Origin: Prosopocoilus inquinatus
Lineage: Eukaryota; Arthropoda; Insecta; Coleoptera; Lucanidae
Reading direction: 5' to 3'
Length of the DNA: 64,000 nt
Assembly (NCBI GenBank): GCA_036172665.1
Contig: CM069873.1
Span: 37,066,001-37,130,000 of the forward strand
Of the stretch, positions 17,701 to 30,100 are shown in pieces. The notes beneath the pieces were generated by a model. The model did no database searches, had not been told where the DNA came from, and worked only from the letters and a program-made list of their open reading frames with translations. The position numbers and the translations under genes were made by a program. Within the stretch, counting starts at the first letter, position 1. The number at the start of each line of letters is the position of its first letter.

Positions 17701-18595
17701 AGTGGAAATTCTAGGTCAGTGAAATCCGCTACTGTGTTATAATGGGGATACGAAGACATCCTTTGAGGAAGACCTGTCGGTTGACACATCGCTGACGTTA
17801 TCGCCCAGGCAAAGCAAGCGTTGTCGTTATTTCTGACATTTATGACAGCTTTCTTCGCACTTATTGAAGACGGTAATGGCATGAAGCTGGATGCTTTCAG
17901 TGGATTGTATTTATTAATGTTGACTTCCATATATAAAATTCTGCACAAAGTCCATCCTGTAACAATATTTGCAACTTTAAGTTTTATTCTAAACGATTGC
18001 ACCTATTATTTGTTTTACCTGAATCTCTCTCCTGAAATTCCGACATTTTTACATGTATTTCGTTTACAAAATCACGATATATATTGTATATATCAGTTCC
18101 AAAACAAGTTATTTTATTCTTGGTGTTAAAAGATTTTATCTCAGAACTTTCTTTAGAATCTAAGAAATATACTCCGAAAATTTCCACATTCCACTTTAAT
18201 GCTTTATGGATGTCTAATATACTTTGAACCAAAGTTAGTACTTTTTCTTGAATATTGTACATAAAATCCTCGACATCGACATAATTGTAAGGTTCCGTTA
18301 TACGGTACGTTACGATTTTATCTCCGAATGCACCAGCTATCTTCTCCACGCCGTTATCGACGACCACAAAAGCATTACTTTTATGTGAATTACTACGCAA
18401 ATGTGCTGAGAAACACTTTCTGCTGACGTATATTTCACACACATCACATTTCATAACGTTCACCTGGTCAACAACTTTGGACGGTCCGGCAATTTCATCT
18501 AATTTCAAACGTTTTCCCTGGCATGACGTACGCAAATGACGATTCATATTATCGATTCGCGTAAATTGTTTGCCACACTGATTGCAATCAAACAT
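14742..18595 (-). CDS. Protein-primed family B DNA polymerase, spliced (1,263 aa)
   Basis: Two exons: 18,595-18,019 and 17,956-14,742. The 62-bp intron has CAG|GTAAAA and TTACAG|GA borders and splits a Gly codon, and total coding length is divisible by three. Zinc-finger-like motifs lie at residues 4-25 (C2HC), 50-71 (C2H2) and about 365-386 (C2HC). Exonuclease motif I is YADFE (Asp430, Glu432); NLSNYDSHLF serves as motif II. A Cys/His insert (CHICEKP...DHEHLSG...CNIN) near 525-560 resembles an HNH knuckle. Polymerase motifs: A with LDATNLYG near 835, B with NNSVFGKTMENV near 985, C with YTDTDS near 1,080. The enzyme copies the linear element from its ends using a terminal protein primer. Unspliced, it would look like two overlapping ORFs. 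All key residues are intact. Confidence 0.95.
17957..18018 (-). other. Intron in the DNA polymerase gene
   Basis: 62 bp on the minus strand, donor GTAAAA and acceptor ATTGTTACAG. It contains an in-frame stop for the first exon (TAG) and joins the FQERDSG region to the WTLCRILYMEVN region. Confidence 0.9.
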
Positions 18596-18770
18596 GTTTT
18601 ATAATTTTAATAAGCACTATCACGTTCACTACGTTCAATAAGTTGGTAAACTCAATCTGAGGGTCAACCGTCGTCTGCGGATATCAAATTAAACACCTCC
18701 TTAAATAGGTACATATTCAATAACAGGTTGCGTCAGGGTTATTTCAAAACAATTACATTTGAGTCACCGC
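18596..18770 (-). promoter_or_regulatory. Polymerase promoter region
   Basis: On the minus strand CTATTTAAGG (plus 18,699-18,708) is a TATA-like element about 105 bases upstream of the ATG. CGCAGACG about 31 bases downstream could hold the start site. The region directly adjoins the nuclear-receptor half-site array, which would act as its upstream enhancer if bound. Confidence 0.45.
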
Positions 18771-19470
18771 GCTTCAAGGTCCGTTACGAGGTCACCTCAG
18801 TCATTTCAAGGTCGCCTCAAGGTCACCCCAAGGTCATTTAAAGGTCACCTCAGAGTCATTTCAAGGTCATTTCAAGGTCACCTCGAGGTCATTTCAAGGT
18901 CATCTTGGGGTCATTTCAAGGTTATTTCAAGGTCACCTCAAGGTCATTTCAAGGTCACCTCAAGGTTATTTCAAGGTCACCTCAAGGTCATTTCAAGGTC
19001 ATTCCAAGGTCACCTCAGGGTCATTTCAAGGTCATTTCAAGGTCATTTCAAGGTCATTTCAAGGTCACCTCAAGGTCATCTCAAGGTCATCTCAAGGTCA
19101 CCTCAAGGTCATCTCAAGGTCACCTCAAGGTCATTTCAAGGTCATTTCAAGGTCACCTCAAGGTCATTTCAAGGTCATTTCAAGGTCACCTCAAGGTCAT
19201 TTCAAGGTCACCTCAAGGTTATTTCAAGGTCATCTCAAGGTCACCTCAAGGTCATTTCAAGGTCACCTCAAGGTCATTTCAAGGTCACCTCAAGGTCATT
19301 TCAAGGTCACCACAAGGTCATCTCAAGGTCACCACAAGGTCATTTCAAGGTCACCTCAAGGTCATTTCAAGGTCACCTCAAGGTCATTTCAAGGTCACCT
19401 CAAGTTCACCTCACGGTCATTTCAAGGTCACCTCAAGGTCATTTCAAGGTCACCTCAAGGTCATGACCTT
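18771..19470. repeat. 11-bp tandem array of TCAAGGTCA nuclear-receptor half-sites
   Basis: About 690 bp of 11-bp units, alternating mainly AAGGTCATTTC and AAGGTCACCTC, roughly 60 units. Most contain TCAAGGTCA, the extended monomer site of FTZ-F1/SF-1 and ERR-type receptors; neighbouring AGGTCA cores form direct repeats with 5-bp spacing. All units point the same way. Variants (TTATTTC, CATCTC, CACCAC) are interspersed, so the array evolved by unequal exchange. Long open frames through it encode only SFQGHLKV-type repeats and are a by-product of the periodicity. Confidence 0.92.
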
Positions 19471-19481
19471 GACCTTGAAGC

Positions 19482-19595
19482 TCATGGTGGGGTCACGTCA
19501 GGAATAGGCCGATTCTGGAACCTCCTCCGACCTTGACCTTGAATTTTATTGGTCAAGGTCGGAGGAGGTTCCAGAATCGGCCTATTCCTACTACT
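19482..19595. repeat. Right terminal inverted repeat
   Basis: Inverted copy of 438-551 with two mismatches seen, ending CCTACTACT. The low divergence between the two ends fits recent insertion, or end correction during replication. Confidence 0.95.
19500..19589. repeat. Self-complementary terminal hairpin, right
   Basis: Arms 19,500-19,538 and 19,551-19,589 are perfectly complementary over 39 bp, with a 12-nt loop that differs slightly from the left loop. Confidence 0.95.
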
Positions 19596-19601
19596 TTGTT
19601 C
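19596..19601. other. Target site duplication, right copy (TTGTTC)
   Basis: Matches 432-437 and continues straight into satellite CTGTGATGT. Confidence 0.96.
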
Positions 19602-22600
19602 CTGTGATGTATCTAATCGATCCTTAATCATCTATCATGTTATTTGACGTTTGGATGGACTCCAGTAACTCTGATGTGAGATACAAAGTTCTCGGACGCA
19701 GCAGGAGCTGGAAATAGTTTTAAACGAAACAACACGCATTAGCGTTGTTCCTGTGATGTATCTAATCGATCCTTACTCATCTATCATGTTATTTGACGTT
19801 TCGATGGACTCCAGTAACTCTAATGTGAGATACGATATTTTCGGACGCAGCAGAAGCTGGAAATAGTTTTAAACGAAACAACACGCATTAGCGTTGTTCC
19901 TGTGATGTATCTAATCGATCCTTACTCATCTATCATGTTATTTGACGTTTCGATGGACTCTAGTAATTCTGATGTGAGATACGAAGCTTTTGGACGCAGC
20001 AGGAGTGGAAATAGTTTTAAACGAAACAACACGTATTAGCGTTGTTCCTGTGATGTATCTAATCGATCCTTATTTATCTATCATGTTATTTGACGTTTCG
20101 ATGGACTCTAGTAACTCTGATGTGAGATACGAAGTTTTTGGACGCAGCAGGAGCTGGAAATAGTTTTAAAGGAAACAACACGCCTTAGCGTTGTTCCTGT
20201 GATGTATCTAATCGATCCTTATTCATCTATCATATTATTTGGCGTTTCGATGGACTCCAGTAACTCTGATGTGAGATACAAAGTTTTCGGACGCAGCAGC
20301 AGCTGGAAATAGTTTTGAACGAAACAACACCTATTAGCGTTGTTCCTGTGATGTATCTAATCGATCCTTACTTAGCTACTATGTTATTTGACGTTTCGAT
20401 GGACTCCAATAACTCTGATGTGAGATACAAAGTTTTCGGACGCAGCAGAAGCTGGAAATAGTTTTAAACGAAACAACACGCATTAGCGTTGTTCCTGTGA
20501 TGTATCTAATCGATCCTTATTCATCTATCATGTTATTTGGCGTTTCGATGGACTCCAGTAACTTTGATGTGAGATACGAAGTTCTCGGACGCAGCTGAAG
20601 CTGGAAATAGTTTTAAATGAAACAACACGTATTAGCGTTGTTCCTGTGATGTATCTAATCGATCCTTACTTATCTATCATGTTATTTGGCGTTTCGATGG
20701 ACTCCAGTAACTCTGATGTGAGATACAAAGTTTTCGGACGCAGCAGAAGCTGGAAATAGTTTTAAACGAAACAACACGCATTAGCGTTGTTCCTGTGATG
20801 TATCTAATCGATCCTTACTCATCTATCATGTTATTTGACGTTTCGATGGACTCTAGTAACTCTGATGTGAGATACGAAGTTTTTGGACGCAGCAGGAGCT
20901 GGAAATAGTTTTAAACGAAACAACACGTATTAGCGTTGTTCCTGTGATGTATCTAATCGATCCTTATTTATCTATCATGTTATTTGACGTTTCGATGGAC
21001 TCTAGTAACTCTGATGTGACATACGAAGTTCTTGGGCGCAGCAGGAGCTGGAAATAGTTTTAAAAGAAGCAACACGTATTAGCGTTGTTCCTGTGATGTA
21101 TCTAATCGATCCTTACTTAGCTACTATGTTATTTGACGTTTCGATGGACTCCAGTAACTCTAATGTGAGATACGAAATTTTCGGACGCAGCAGAAACTGG
21201 AAATAGTTTTAAACGATACAAAACGTATTAGCGTTGTTCTTGTGATGTATCTAATCGATCCTTACTCATCTATCATGTTATTTGACGTTTGGATGGACTC
21301 CAGTAACTCTGATGTGAGATACAAAGTTCTCGGACGCAGCAGAAGCTGGAAATAGTTTTGAACGAAACAACACGTCTTATCGTTGTTCCTGTGATGTATC
21401 TAATCGATCCTTACTTATCTATCATGTTATTTGAAGTTTGGATGGTCTCCAGTAACTCTGATGTGAGATACAAAGTTTTCGGACGCAGCAGAAGCTGGAG
21501 ATAGTTTTAAACGAAACAACACACATTAGCGTTGTTCCTGTGATGTAACTAATCGATCCTTACTCATCTATCATGTTATTTTTCGTTTCGATGGACTCCA
21601 GTAACTCTGATGTGAGATACAAAGCTTTCGGACGCAGCAGAAGCTGGAAATAGTTTTGAACGAAACAACACGTATTAGCGTTGTTCCTGTGATGTGTCTA
21701 ATCGATCCTTACTTAGCTACTATGTTATTTGAGGCTTCGATGGACTCCAATAACTCTGATGTGAGATAAAAAGTTTACGGACGCAGCAGAAGCTGGAAAT
21801 AGTTTTAAACGAAACAACACGCATTAGCGTTGTTCCTGTGATGTATCTAATCGATCCTTACTCATCTATCATGTTATTTGGCGTTTCGATGGACTCCAGT
21901 AACTCTGATGTGAGATACAAAGTTCTCGGACGCAGCTGAAGCTAGAAATAGTTTTAAACGAAACAACACGCATTAGCGTTGTTCCTGTGATGTATCTAAT
22001 CGATCCTTACTCATCTATCATGTTATTTGACGTTTCGATGGACTCTAGTAATTCTGATGTGAGATACGAAGTTTTTGGACGCAGCAGGAGCTGGAAATAG
22101 TTTTAAACGAAACAACACGTATTAGCGTTGTTCCTGTGATGTATCTAATCGATCCTTACTCATCCATCATGTTATTTGACGTTTGGATGGACTCCAGTAA
22201 CTCTGATGTGAGATACAAAGTTCTCGGACGCAGCAGAAGCTGGAAATAGTTTTGAACGAAACAACACGTATTAGCGTTGTTGCTGTGATGTATCTAATCG
22301 ATCCTTACTCATCTATCATGTTATTTGACGTTTGGATGGACTCCAGTAACTCTGATGTGAGATACAAAGTTTTCGGACGCAGCAGAAGCTGGAGATAGTT
22401 TTAAACGAAACAACACGCATTAGCGTTGTTCCTGTGATGTATCTAATCGATCCTTACTCATCTATCATGTTATTTGACGTTTGGATGGACTCCAGTAACT
22501 CTGATGTGAGATACAAAGTTCTCGGACGCAGCAGAAGCTGGAAATAGTTTTAAACGAAATAACACTCATTAGCGTTGTTCCTGTGATGTATCTAATCGAT

Positions 22601-25600
22601 CCTTACTCATCTATCATGTTATTTGACGTTTCGATGGACTCCAGTAACTCTAATGTGAGATACGATATTTTCGGACGCAGCAGAAGCTGGAAATAGTTTT
22701 AAACGAAACAACACGCATTAGCGTTGTTCCTGTGATGTATCTAATCGATCCTTACTCATCTATCATGTTATTTGACGTTTCGATGGACTCTAGTAATTCT
22801 GATGTGAGATACGAAGTTTTTGGACGCAGCAGGAGCTGGAAATAGTTTTAAACGAAACAACACGTATTAGCGTTGTTGCTGTGATGTATCTAATCGATCC
22901 TTATTTATCTATCATGTTATTTGACGTTTCGATGGACTCTAGTAACTCTGATGTGACATACGAAGTTCTTGGGCGCAGCAGGAGCTGGAAATAGTTTTAA
23001 AAGAAGCAACGCGTATTAGCGTTGCTCCTGTGATGTATCTAATCGATCCTTACTTAGCTACTATGTTATTTGACGTTTCGATGAACTCCAGTAACTCTAA
23101 TGTGAGATACGAAATTTTCGGACGCAGCAGAAGCTGGAAATAGTTTTAAACGATACAACACGTATTAGCGTTGTTCCTGTGATGTATCTAATCGATCCTT
23201 ACTCATCTATCTTGTTATTTGACGTTTGGATGGACTCCAGTAACTCTGATGTGAGATACAAAGTTCTCGGACGCAGCAGAAGCTGGAAATAGTTTTGAAC
23301 GAAACAACACGTATTATCGTTGTTCCTGTGATGTATCTAATCGATCCTTACTTATCTATCATGTTATTTGAAGTTTGGATGGTCTCCAGAAACTCTGATG
23401 TGAGATAAAAAGTTTTCGGACGCAGCAGAAGCTGGAGATAGTTTTAAACGAAACAACACGCATTAGCGTTGTTCCTGTGATGTATCTAATCGATCCTTAC
23501 TCATCTATCATGTTATTTTTCGTTTCGATGGACTCCAGTAACTCTGATGTGAGATACAAAGCTTTCGGACGCAGCAGAAGCTTTAAATAGTTTTGAACGA
23601 AACAACACGTATTAGCGTTGTTCCTGTGATGTATCTAATCGATCCTTACTTAGCTACTATGTTATTTGACGTTTCGATGGACTCTAGTAATTCTGATGTG
23701 AGATACGAAGTTTTTGGACGCAGCACTAGCTGGAAATAGTTTTAAACGAAACAACACGTATTAGCGTTGTTCCTGTGATGTACCTAATCGATCCTTACTC
23801 ATCTATCATGTTATTTGACGTTTGGATGGACTCCAGTAACTCTGATGTGAGATACAAAGTTCTCGGACGCAGCAGAAACTGGAAATAGTTTTGAACGAAA
23901 CAACACGTATTAGCGTTGTTGCTGTGATGTATCTAATCGATCCTTACTCATCTATCATGTTATTTGACGTTTGGATGGACTCCAGTAACTCTGATGTGAG
24001 ATACAAAGTTTTCGGACGCAGCAGAAGCTGGAGATAGTTTTAAACGAAACAACACGCATTAGCGTTGTTCCTGTGATGTATCTAATCGATCCTTACTCAT
24101 CTATCATGTTATTTGACGTTTGGATGGACTCCAGTAACTCTGATGTGAGATACAAAGTTCTCGGACGCAGCAGAAGCTGGAAATAGTTTTAAACGAAATA
24201 ACACTCATTAGCGTTGTTCCTGTGATGTATCTAATCGATCCTTACTCATCTATCATGTTATTTGAAGTTTCGATGGACTCCAGTAACTCTAATGTGAGAT
24301 ACGATATTTTCGGACGCAGCAGAAGCTGGAAATAGTTTTAAACGAAACAACACGCATTAGCGTAGTTCCTGTGATGTATCTAATCGATCCTTACTCATCT
24401 ATCATGTTATTTGACGTTTCGATGGACTCCAGTAACTCTAATGTGAGATACGAAATTTTCGGACGCAGCAGAGGCTGGAAATAGTTTTAAACGAAACAAC
24501 ACGTATTAGCGTTGTTCCTGTGATGTATCTAATCGATCCTTATTTATCTATCATGTTATTTGACGTTTCGATGGACTCTAGTAACTCTGATGTGACATGC
24601 GAAGTTTTTGGGCGCAGCAGGAGCTGGAAATAGTTTTAAAAGAAGCAACACGTATTAGCGTTGTTCCTGTGATGTATCTTATCGATCCTTACTTAGCTAC
24701 TATGTTATTTGACGTTTCGATGGACTCCAGTAACTCTAATGTGAGATACGAAATTTTCGGACGCAGCAGAGGCTGGAAATAGTTTTAAACGAAACAACAC
24801 GTATTAGCGTTGTTCCTGTGATGTATCTAATCGATCCTTACTCATCTATCATGTTATTTGACGTTTGGATGGACTCCAGTAACTCTGATGTGAGATACAA
24901 AGTTTTCGGACGCAGCAGAAGCTGGAGATAGTTTTAAACGAAACAACACGCATTAGCGTTGTTCCTGTGATGTATCTAATCGATCCTTACTCATCTATCA
25001 TGTTATTTGACGTTTGGATGGACTCCAGTAACTCTGATGTGAGATACAAAGTTCTCGGACGCAGCAGAAGCTGGAAATAGTTTTAAACGAAATAACACTC
25101 ATTAGCGTTGTTCCTGTGATGTATCTAATCGATCCTTACTCATCTATCATGTTATTTGACGTTTCGATGGACTCCAGTAACTCTAATGTGAGATACGATA
25201 TTTTCGGACGCAGCAGAAGCTGGAAATAGTTTTAAACGAAACAACACGCATTAGCGTTGTTCCTGTGATGTATCTAATCGATCCTTACTCATCTATCATG
25301 TTATTTGACGTTTCGATGGACTCCAGTAACTCTGATGTGAGATACAAAGTTCTCGGACGCAGCTGAAGCTAGAAATAGTTTTAAACGAAACAACACGCAT
25401 TAGCGTTGTTCCTGTGATGTATCTAATCGATCCTTACTCATCTATCATGTTATTTGACGTTTCGATGGACTCTAGTAATTCTGATGTGAGATACGAAGTT
25501 TTTGGACGCAGCAGGAGCTGGAAATAGTTTTAAACGAAACAACACGTATTAGCGTTGTTCCTGTGATGTATCTAATCGATCCTTACTCATCTATCATGTT

Positions 25601-27191
25601 ATTTGACGTTTGGATGGACTCCAGTAACTCTGATGTGAGATACAAAGTTCTCGGACGCAGCAGAAGCTGGAAATAGTTTTGAACGAAACAACACGTATTA
25701 GCGTTGTTGCTGTGATGTATCTAATCGATCCTTACTCATCTATCATGTTATTTGACGTTTGGATGGACTCCAGTAACTCTGATGTGAGATACAAAGTTTT
25801 CGGACGCAGCAGAAGCTGGAGATAGTTTTAAACGAAACAACACGCATTAGCGTTGTTCCTGTGATGTATCTAATCGATCCTTACTCATCTATCATGTTAT
25901 TTGACGTTTGGATGGACTCCAGTAACTCTGATGTGAGATAGAAAGTTCTCGGACGCAGCAGAAGCTGGAAATAGTTTTAAACGAAATAACACTCATTAGC
26001 GTTGTTCCTGTGATGTATCTAATCGATCCTTACTCATCTATCATGTTATTTGACGTTTCGATGGACTCCAGTAACTCTAATGTGAGATACGATATTTTCG
26101 GACGCAGCAGAAGCTGGAAATAGTTTTAAACGAAACAACACGCATTAGCGTTGTTCCTGTGATGTATCTAATCGATCCTTACTCATCTATCATGTTATTT
26201 GACGTTTCGATGGACTCTAGTAATTCTGATGTGAGATACGAAGTTTTTGGACGCAGCAGGAGCTGGAAATAGTTTTAAACGAAACAACACGCCTTAGCGT
26301 TGTTCCTGTGATGTATCTAATCGATCCTTATTCATCTATCATGTTATTTGGCGTTTCGATGGACTCCAGTAACTCTGATGTGAGATACAAAGTTTTCGGA
26401 CGCAGCAGCAGCTGGAAATAGTTTTGAACGAAACAACACGTATTAGCGTTGTTCCTGTGATGTATCTAATCGATCCTTACTTAGCTACTATGTTATTTGA
26501 CGTTTCGATGGACTCCAATAACTCTGATGTGAGATACAAAGTTCTCGGACGCAGCAGAAGCTGGAAATAGTTTTAAACGAAATAACACTCATTAGCGTTG
26601 TTCCTGTGATGTGTCTAATCGATCCTTACTCATCTATCATGTTATTTGACGTTTCGATGGACTCCAGTAACTCTAATGTGAGATACGATATTTTCGGACG
26701 CAGCAGAAGCTGGAAATAGTTTTAAACGAAACAACACGCATTAGCGTTGTTCCTGTGATGTATCTAATCGATCCTTATTTATCTATCATGTTATTTGACG
26801 TTTCGATGGACTCTAGTAACTCTGATGTGACATACGAAGTTTTTGGGCGCAGCAGGAGCTGGAAATAGTTTTAAAAGAAGCAACACGTATTAGCGTTGTT
26901 CCTGTGATGTATCTTATCGATGCTTACTTAGCTACTATGTTATTTGACGTTTCGATGGACTCCAGTAACTCTAATGTGAGATACGAAATTTTCGGACGCA
27001 GCAGAGGCTGGAAATAGTTTTAAACGAAACAACACGTATTAGCGTTGTTCCTGTGATGTATCTAATCGATCCTTACTCATCTATCATGTTATTTGACGTT
27101 TGGATGAACTCCAGTATCTCTGATGTGAGATACAAAGTTCTCGGACGCAGCAGAAGCTGGAAATAGTTTTGAAGGAAACAACACGTATTAA

Positions 27192-30100
27192 CGTTGTTCC
27201 TGTGATGTATCTAATCGATCCTTACTCATCTATCATGTTATTTGACGTTTCGATGGACTCTAGTAACTCTGATGTGACATACGAAGTTTTTGGACGCAGC
27301 AGGAGCTGGAAATAGTTTTAAACGAAACAACACGTATTAGCGTTGTTCCTGTGATGTATCTAATCGATCCTTACTCATCTATCATGTTATTTGACGTTTG
27401 GATGGACTCCAGTATCTCTGATGTGAGATACAAAGTTCTCGGACGCAGCAGAAGCTGGAAATAGTTTTGAAGGAAACAACACGTATTAACGTTGTTCCTG
27501 TGATGTATCTAACCGATCCTTACTTATCTATCATGTTATTTGACGTTTGGATGGACTCCAGTAACTCTGATGTGAGATACAAAGTTTTCGGACGCAGCAG
27601 AAGCTGGAGATAGTTTTAAACGAAACAACACGCCTTAGCGTTGTTCCTGTGATGTATCTAATCGATCCTTATTCATCTATCATGTTATTTGGCGTTTCGA
27701 TGGACTCCAGTAACTCTGATGTGAGATACAAAGTTTTCGGACGCAGCAGCAGCTGGAAATAGTTTTGAACGAAACAACACGTATTAGCGTTGTTCATGTG
27801 ATGTATCTAATCGATCCTTACTTAGCTACTATGTTATTTGACGTTTCGATGGACTCCAATAACTCTGATGTGAGATACAAAGTTTTCGGACGCAGCAGAA
27901 GCTGGAAATAGTTTTAAACAAAACAACACGCATTAGCGTTGTTCCTGTGTTGTATCTATTCGATCCTTACTCATCTATCATGTTATTTGGCGTTTCGATG
28001 GACTCCAGTAACTCTGATGTGAGATACAAAGTTTTCGGACGCAGCAGAAGCTGGAAATAGTTTTAAACAAAACAACACGCATTAGCGTTGTTCCTGTGTT
28101 GTATCTAATCGATCCTTACTCATCTATCATGTTATTTGACGTTTCGATGGACTCTAGTAACTCTGATGTGAGATACGAAGTTTTTGGACGCAGCAGGAGC
28201 TGGAAATAATTATAAACGAAACAACACGTATTAGCGTTGTTCCTGTGATGTATCTAATCGATCCTTATTTATCTATCATGTTATTTGACGTTTCGATGGA
28301 CTCTAGTAACTCTGATGTGACATACGAAGTTTTTGGGCGCAGCAGGAGCTGGAAATAGTTTTAAAAGAAGCAACACGTATTAGCGTTGTTCCTGTGATGT
28401 ATCTAACCGATGCTTACTTAGCTACTATGTTATTTGACGTTTCGATGGACTCCAGTAACTCTAATGTGAGATACGAAATTTTCGGACGCAGCAGAAGCTG
28501 GAAATAGTTTTAAACGATACAACACGTATTAGCGTTGTTCCTGTGATGTATCTAATCGATCCTTACTCATCTATCATGTTATTTGACGTTTGGGTGGACT
28601 CCAGTAACTCTGATGTGAGATACAAAGTTCTCGGACGCAGCAGAAGCTGGAAATAGTTTTGAACGAAACAACACGTATTATCGTTGTTCCTGTGATGTAT
28701 CTAATCGATCCTTACTTATCTATCATGTTATTTGAAGTTTGGATGGTCTCCAGTAACTCTGATGTGAGATACAAAGTTTTCGGACGCAGCAGAAGCTGGA
28801 GATAGTTTTAAACGAAACAACACGCATTAGCGTTGTTCCTGTGATGTATCTAATCGATCCTTACTCATCTATCATGTTATTTTTCGTTTCGATGGACTCC
28901 AGTAACTCTGATGTGAGATACAAAGCTTTCGGACGCAGCAGAAGCTGGAAATAGTTTTGAACGAAACAACACGTATTAGCGTTGTTCCTGTGATGTATCT
29001 AATCGATCCTTACTTAGCTACTATGTTATTTGACGCTTCGATGGACTCCAATAACTCTGATTTGAGATACAAAGTTTTCGGACGCAGCAGAAGCTGGAAA
29101 TAGTTTTAAACGAAACAACATCCATTAGCGTTGCTCCTGTGATGTATCTAATCGATCCTTACTCATCTATCATTTTATTTAACGTTTGGATAGACTCCAG
29201 TAACTCTGATGTGAGATACAAAGTTTACGGACGCAGCAGAAGCTGGAAATAGTTTTAAACGAAACAACACGCATTACCGTTGTTCCTGTGATGTATCTAA
29301 TCGATCCTTACTCATCTATCATGTTATTTGGCGTTTCGATGGACTCCAGTAACTCTGATGTGAGATACAAAGTTCTCGGACGCAGCTGAAGCTAGAAATA
29401 GTTTTAAACGAAACAGCGCGCATTAGCGTTGTTCCTGTGACGCATTTAATCGATCCTTACTCATCTATCATGTTATTTGACGTTTGAATGGACTCCAGTA
29501 ACTCTGATGTGAGATACAAAGTTCTCGGACGCAGCAGAAGCTGGAAATAGTTTTGAACGAAACAACACGTATTAGCGTTGTTCTTGTGATGTATCTAATC
29601 GATCCTTACTTATCTACTATGTTATTTGACGTTTCGATGGACTCCAGTAACTCTGATGTGAGATACGAAATTTTCGAACGCAGCAGAATCTGGAAATAGT
29701 ATTAAATGAAACAACACGCATTAGCGTTGTTCCTGTGATGTATCTAATCGATCCTTACTCATCTATCATGTTATTTGACGTTTCGATGGACTCTAGTAAC
29801 TCTAATGTGAGATACGAAGTTTTTGGACGCAGCAGGAGCTCTAAATAGTTTTAAACGAAACAACACGTATTAGCGTTGTTCCTGTGATGTATCTAATCGC
29901 TCCTTACTTAGCTACTATGTTATTTGACGTTTCGATGGACTCCAGTAACTCTAATGTGAGATACGAAATTTTCGGACGCAGCAGAAGCCGGAAATAGTTT
30001 TAAACGAAACAACACGTATTAGCGTTGTTCCTGTGATGTATCTAATCGATCCTTACTCATCTATCATGTTATTTGACGTTTGGATGGACTCCAGTAACTG

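Larger units (their letters stand above)
438..19595. mobile_element. Polinton/Maverick element, 19,158 bp, nearly complete
   Basis: The boundaries are set by 114-bp inverted repeats (AGTAGT...ACTACT) and a 6-bp target duplication. Inside are the diagnostic Polinton genes: protein-primed family B DNA polymerase, DDE integrase, FtsK/HerA-type packaging ATPase, adenain-like protease, double jelly-roll capsid protein and a minor capsid protein. Length and termini fit the family norm of about 15-20 kb. All genes run rightward except the polymerase, which is convergent. The only clear lesion is in the protease. Ends, target duplication and most reading frames are intact, so the insertion is probably recent. 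The element could equally be called an adintovirus-like integrated virus. Confidence 0.97.

Noticed and set aside
17185..18129. Plus-strand ORFs opposite the polymerase
   Set aside because: They are antisense shadows; the polymerase frame has all catalytic motifs.
17984..18595. A separate 203-codon zinc-finger gene before the polymerase
   Set aside because: Clean splice sites join it in frame to the polymerase, and its end sequence continues the known polymerase N-terminal layout.
18759..19507. Two overlapping ORFs (235 and 200 codons) encoding SFQGHLKV-like repeats
   Set aside because: An 11-bp repeat without stop triplets stays open in several frames at once. The open frames reflect DNA periodicity, not coding.
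24597..24782. 61-codon plus-strand ORF in the satellite
   Set aside because: It is a chance open frame across monomers; adjacent monomers carry stops in the same frame.
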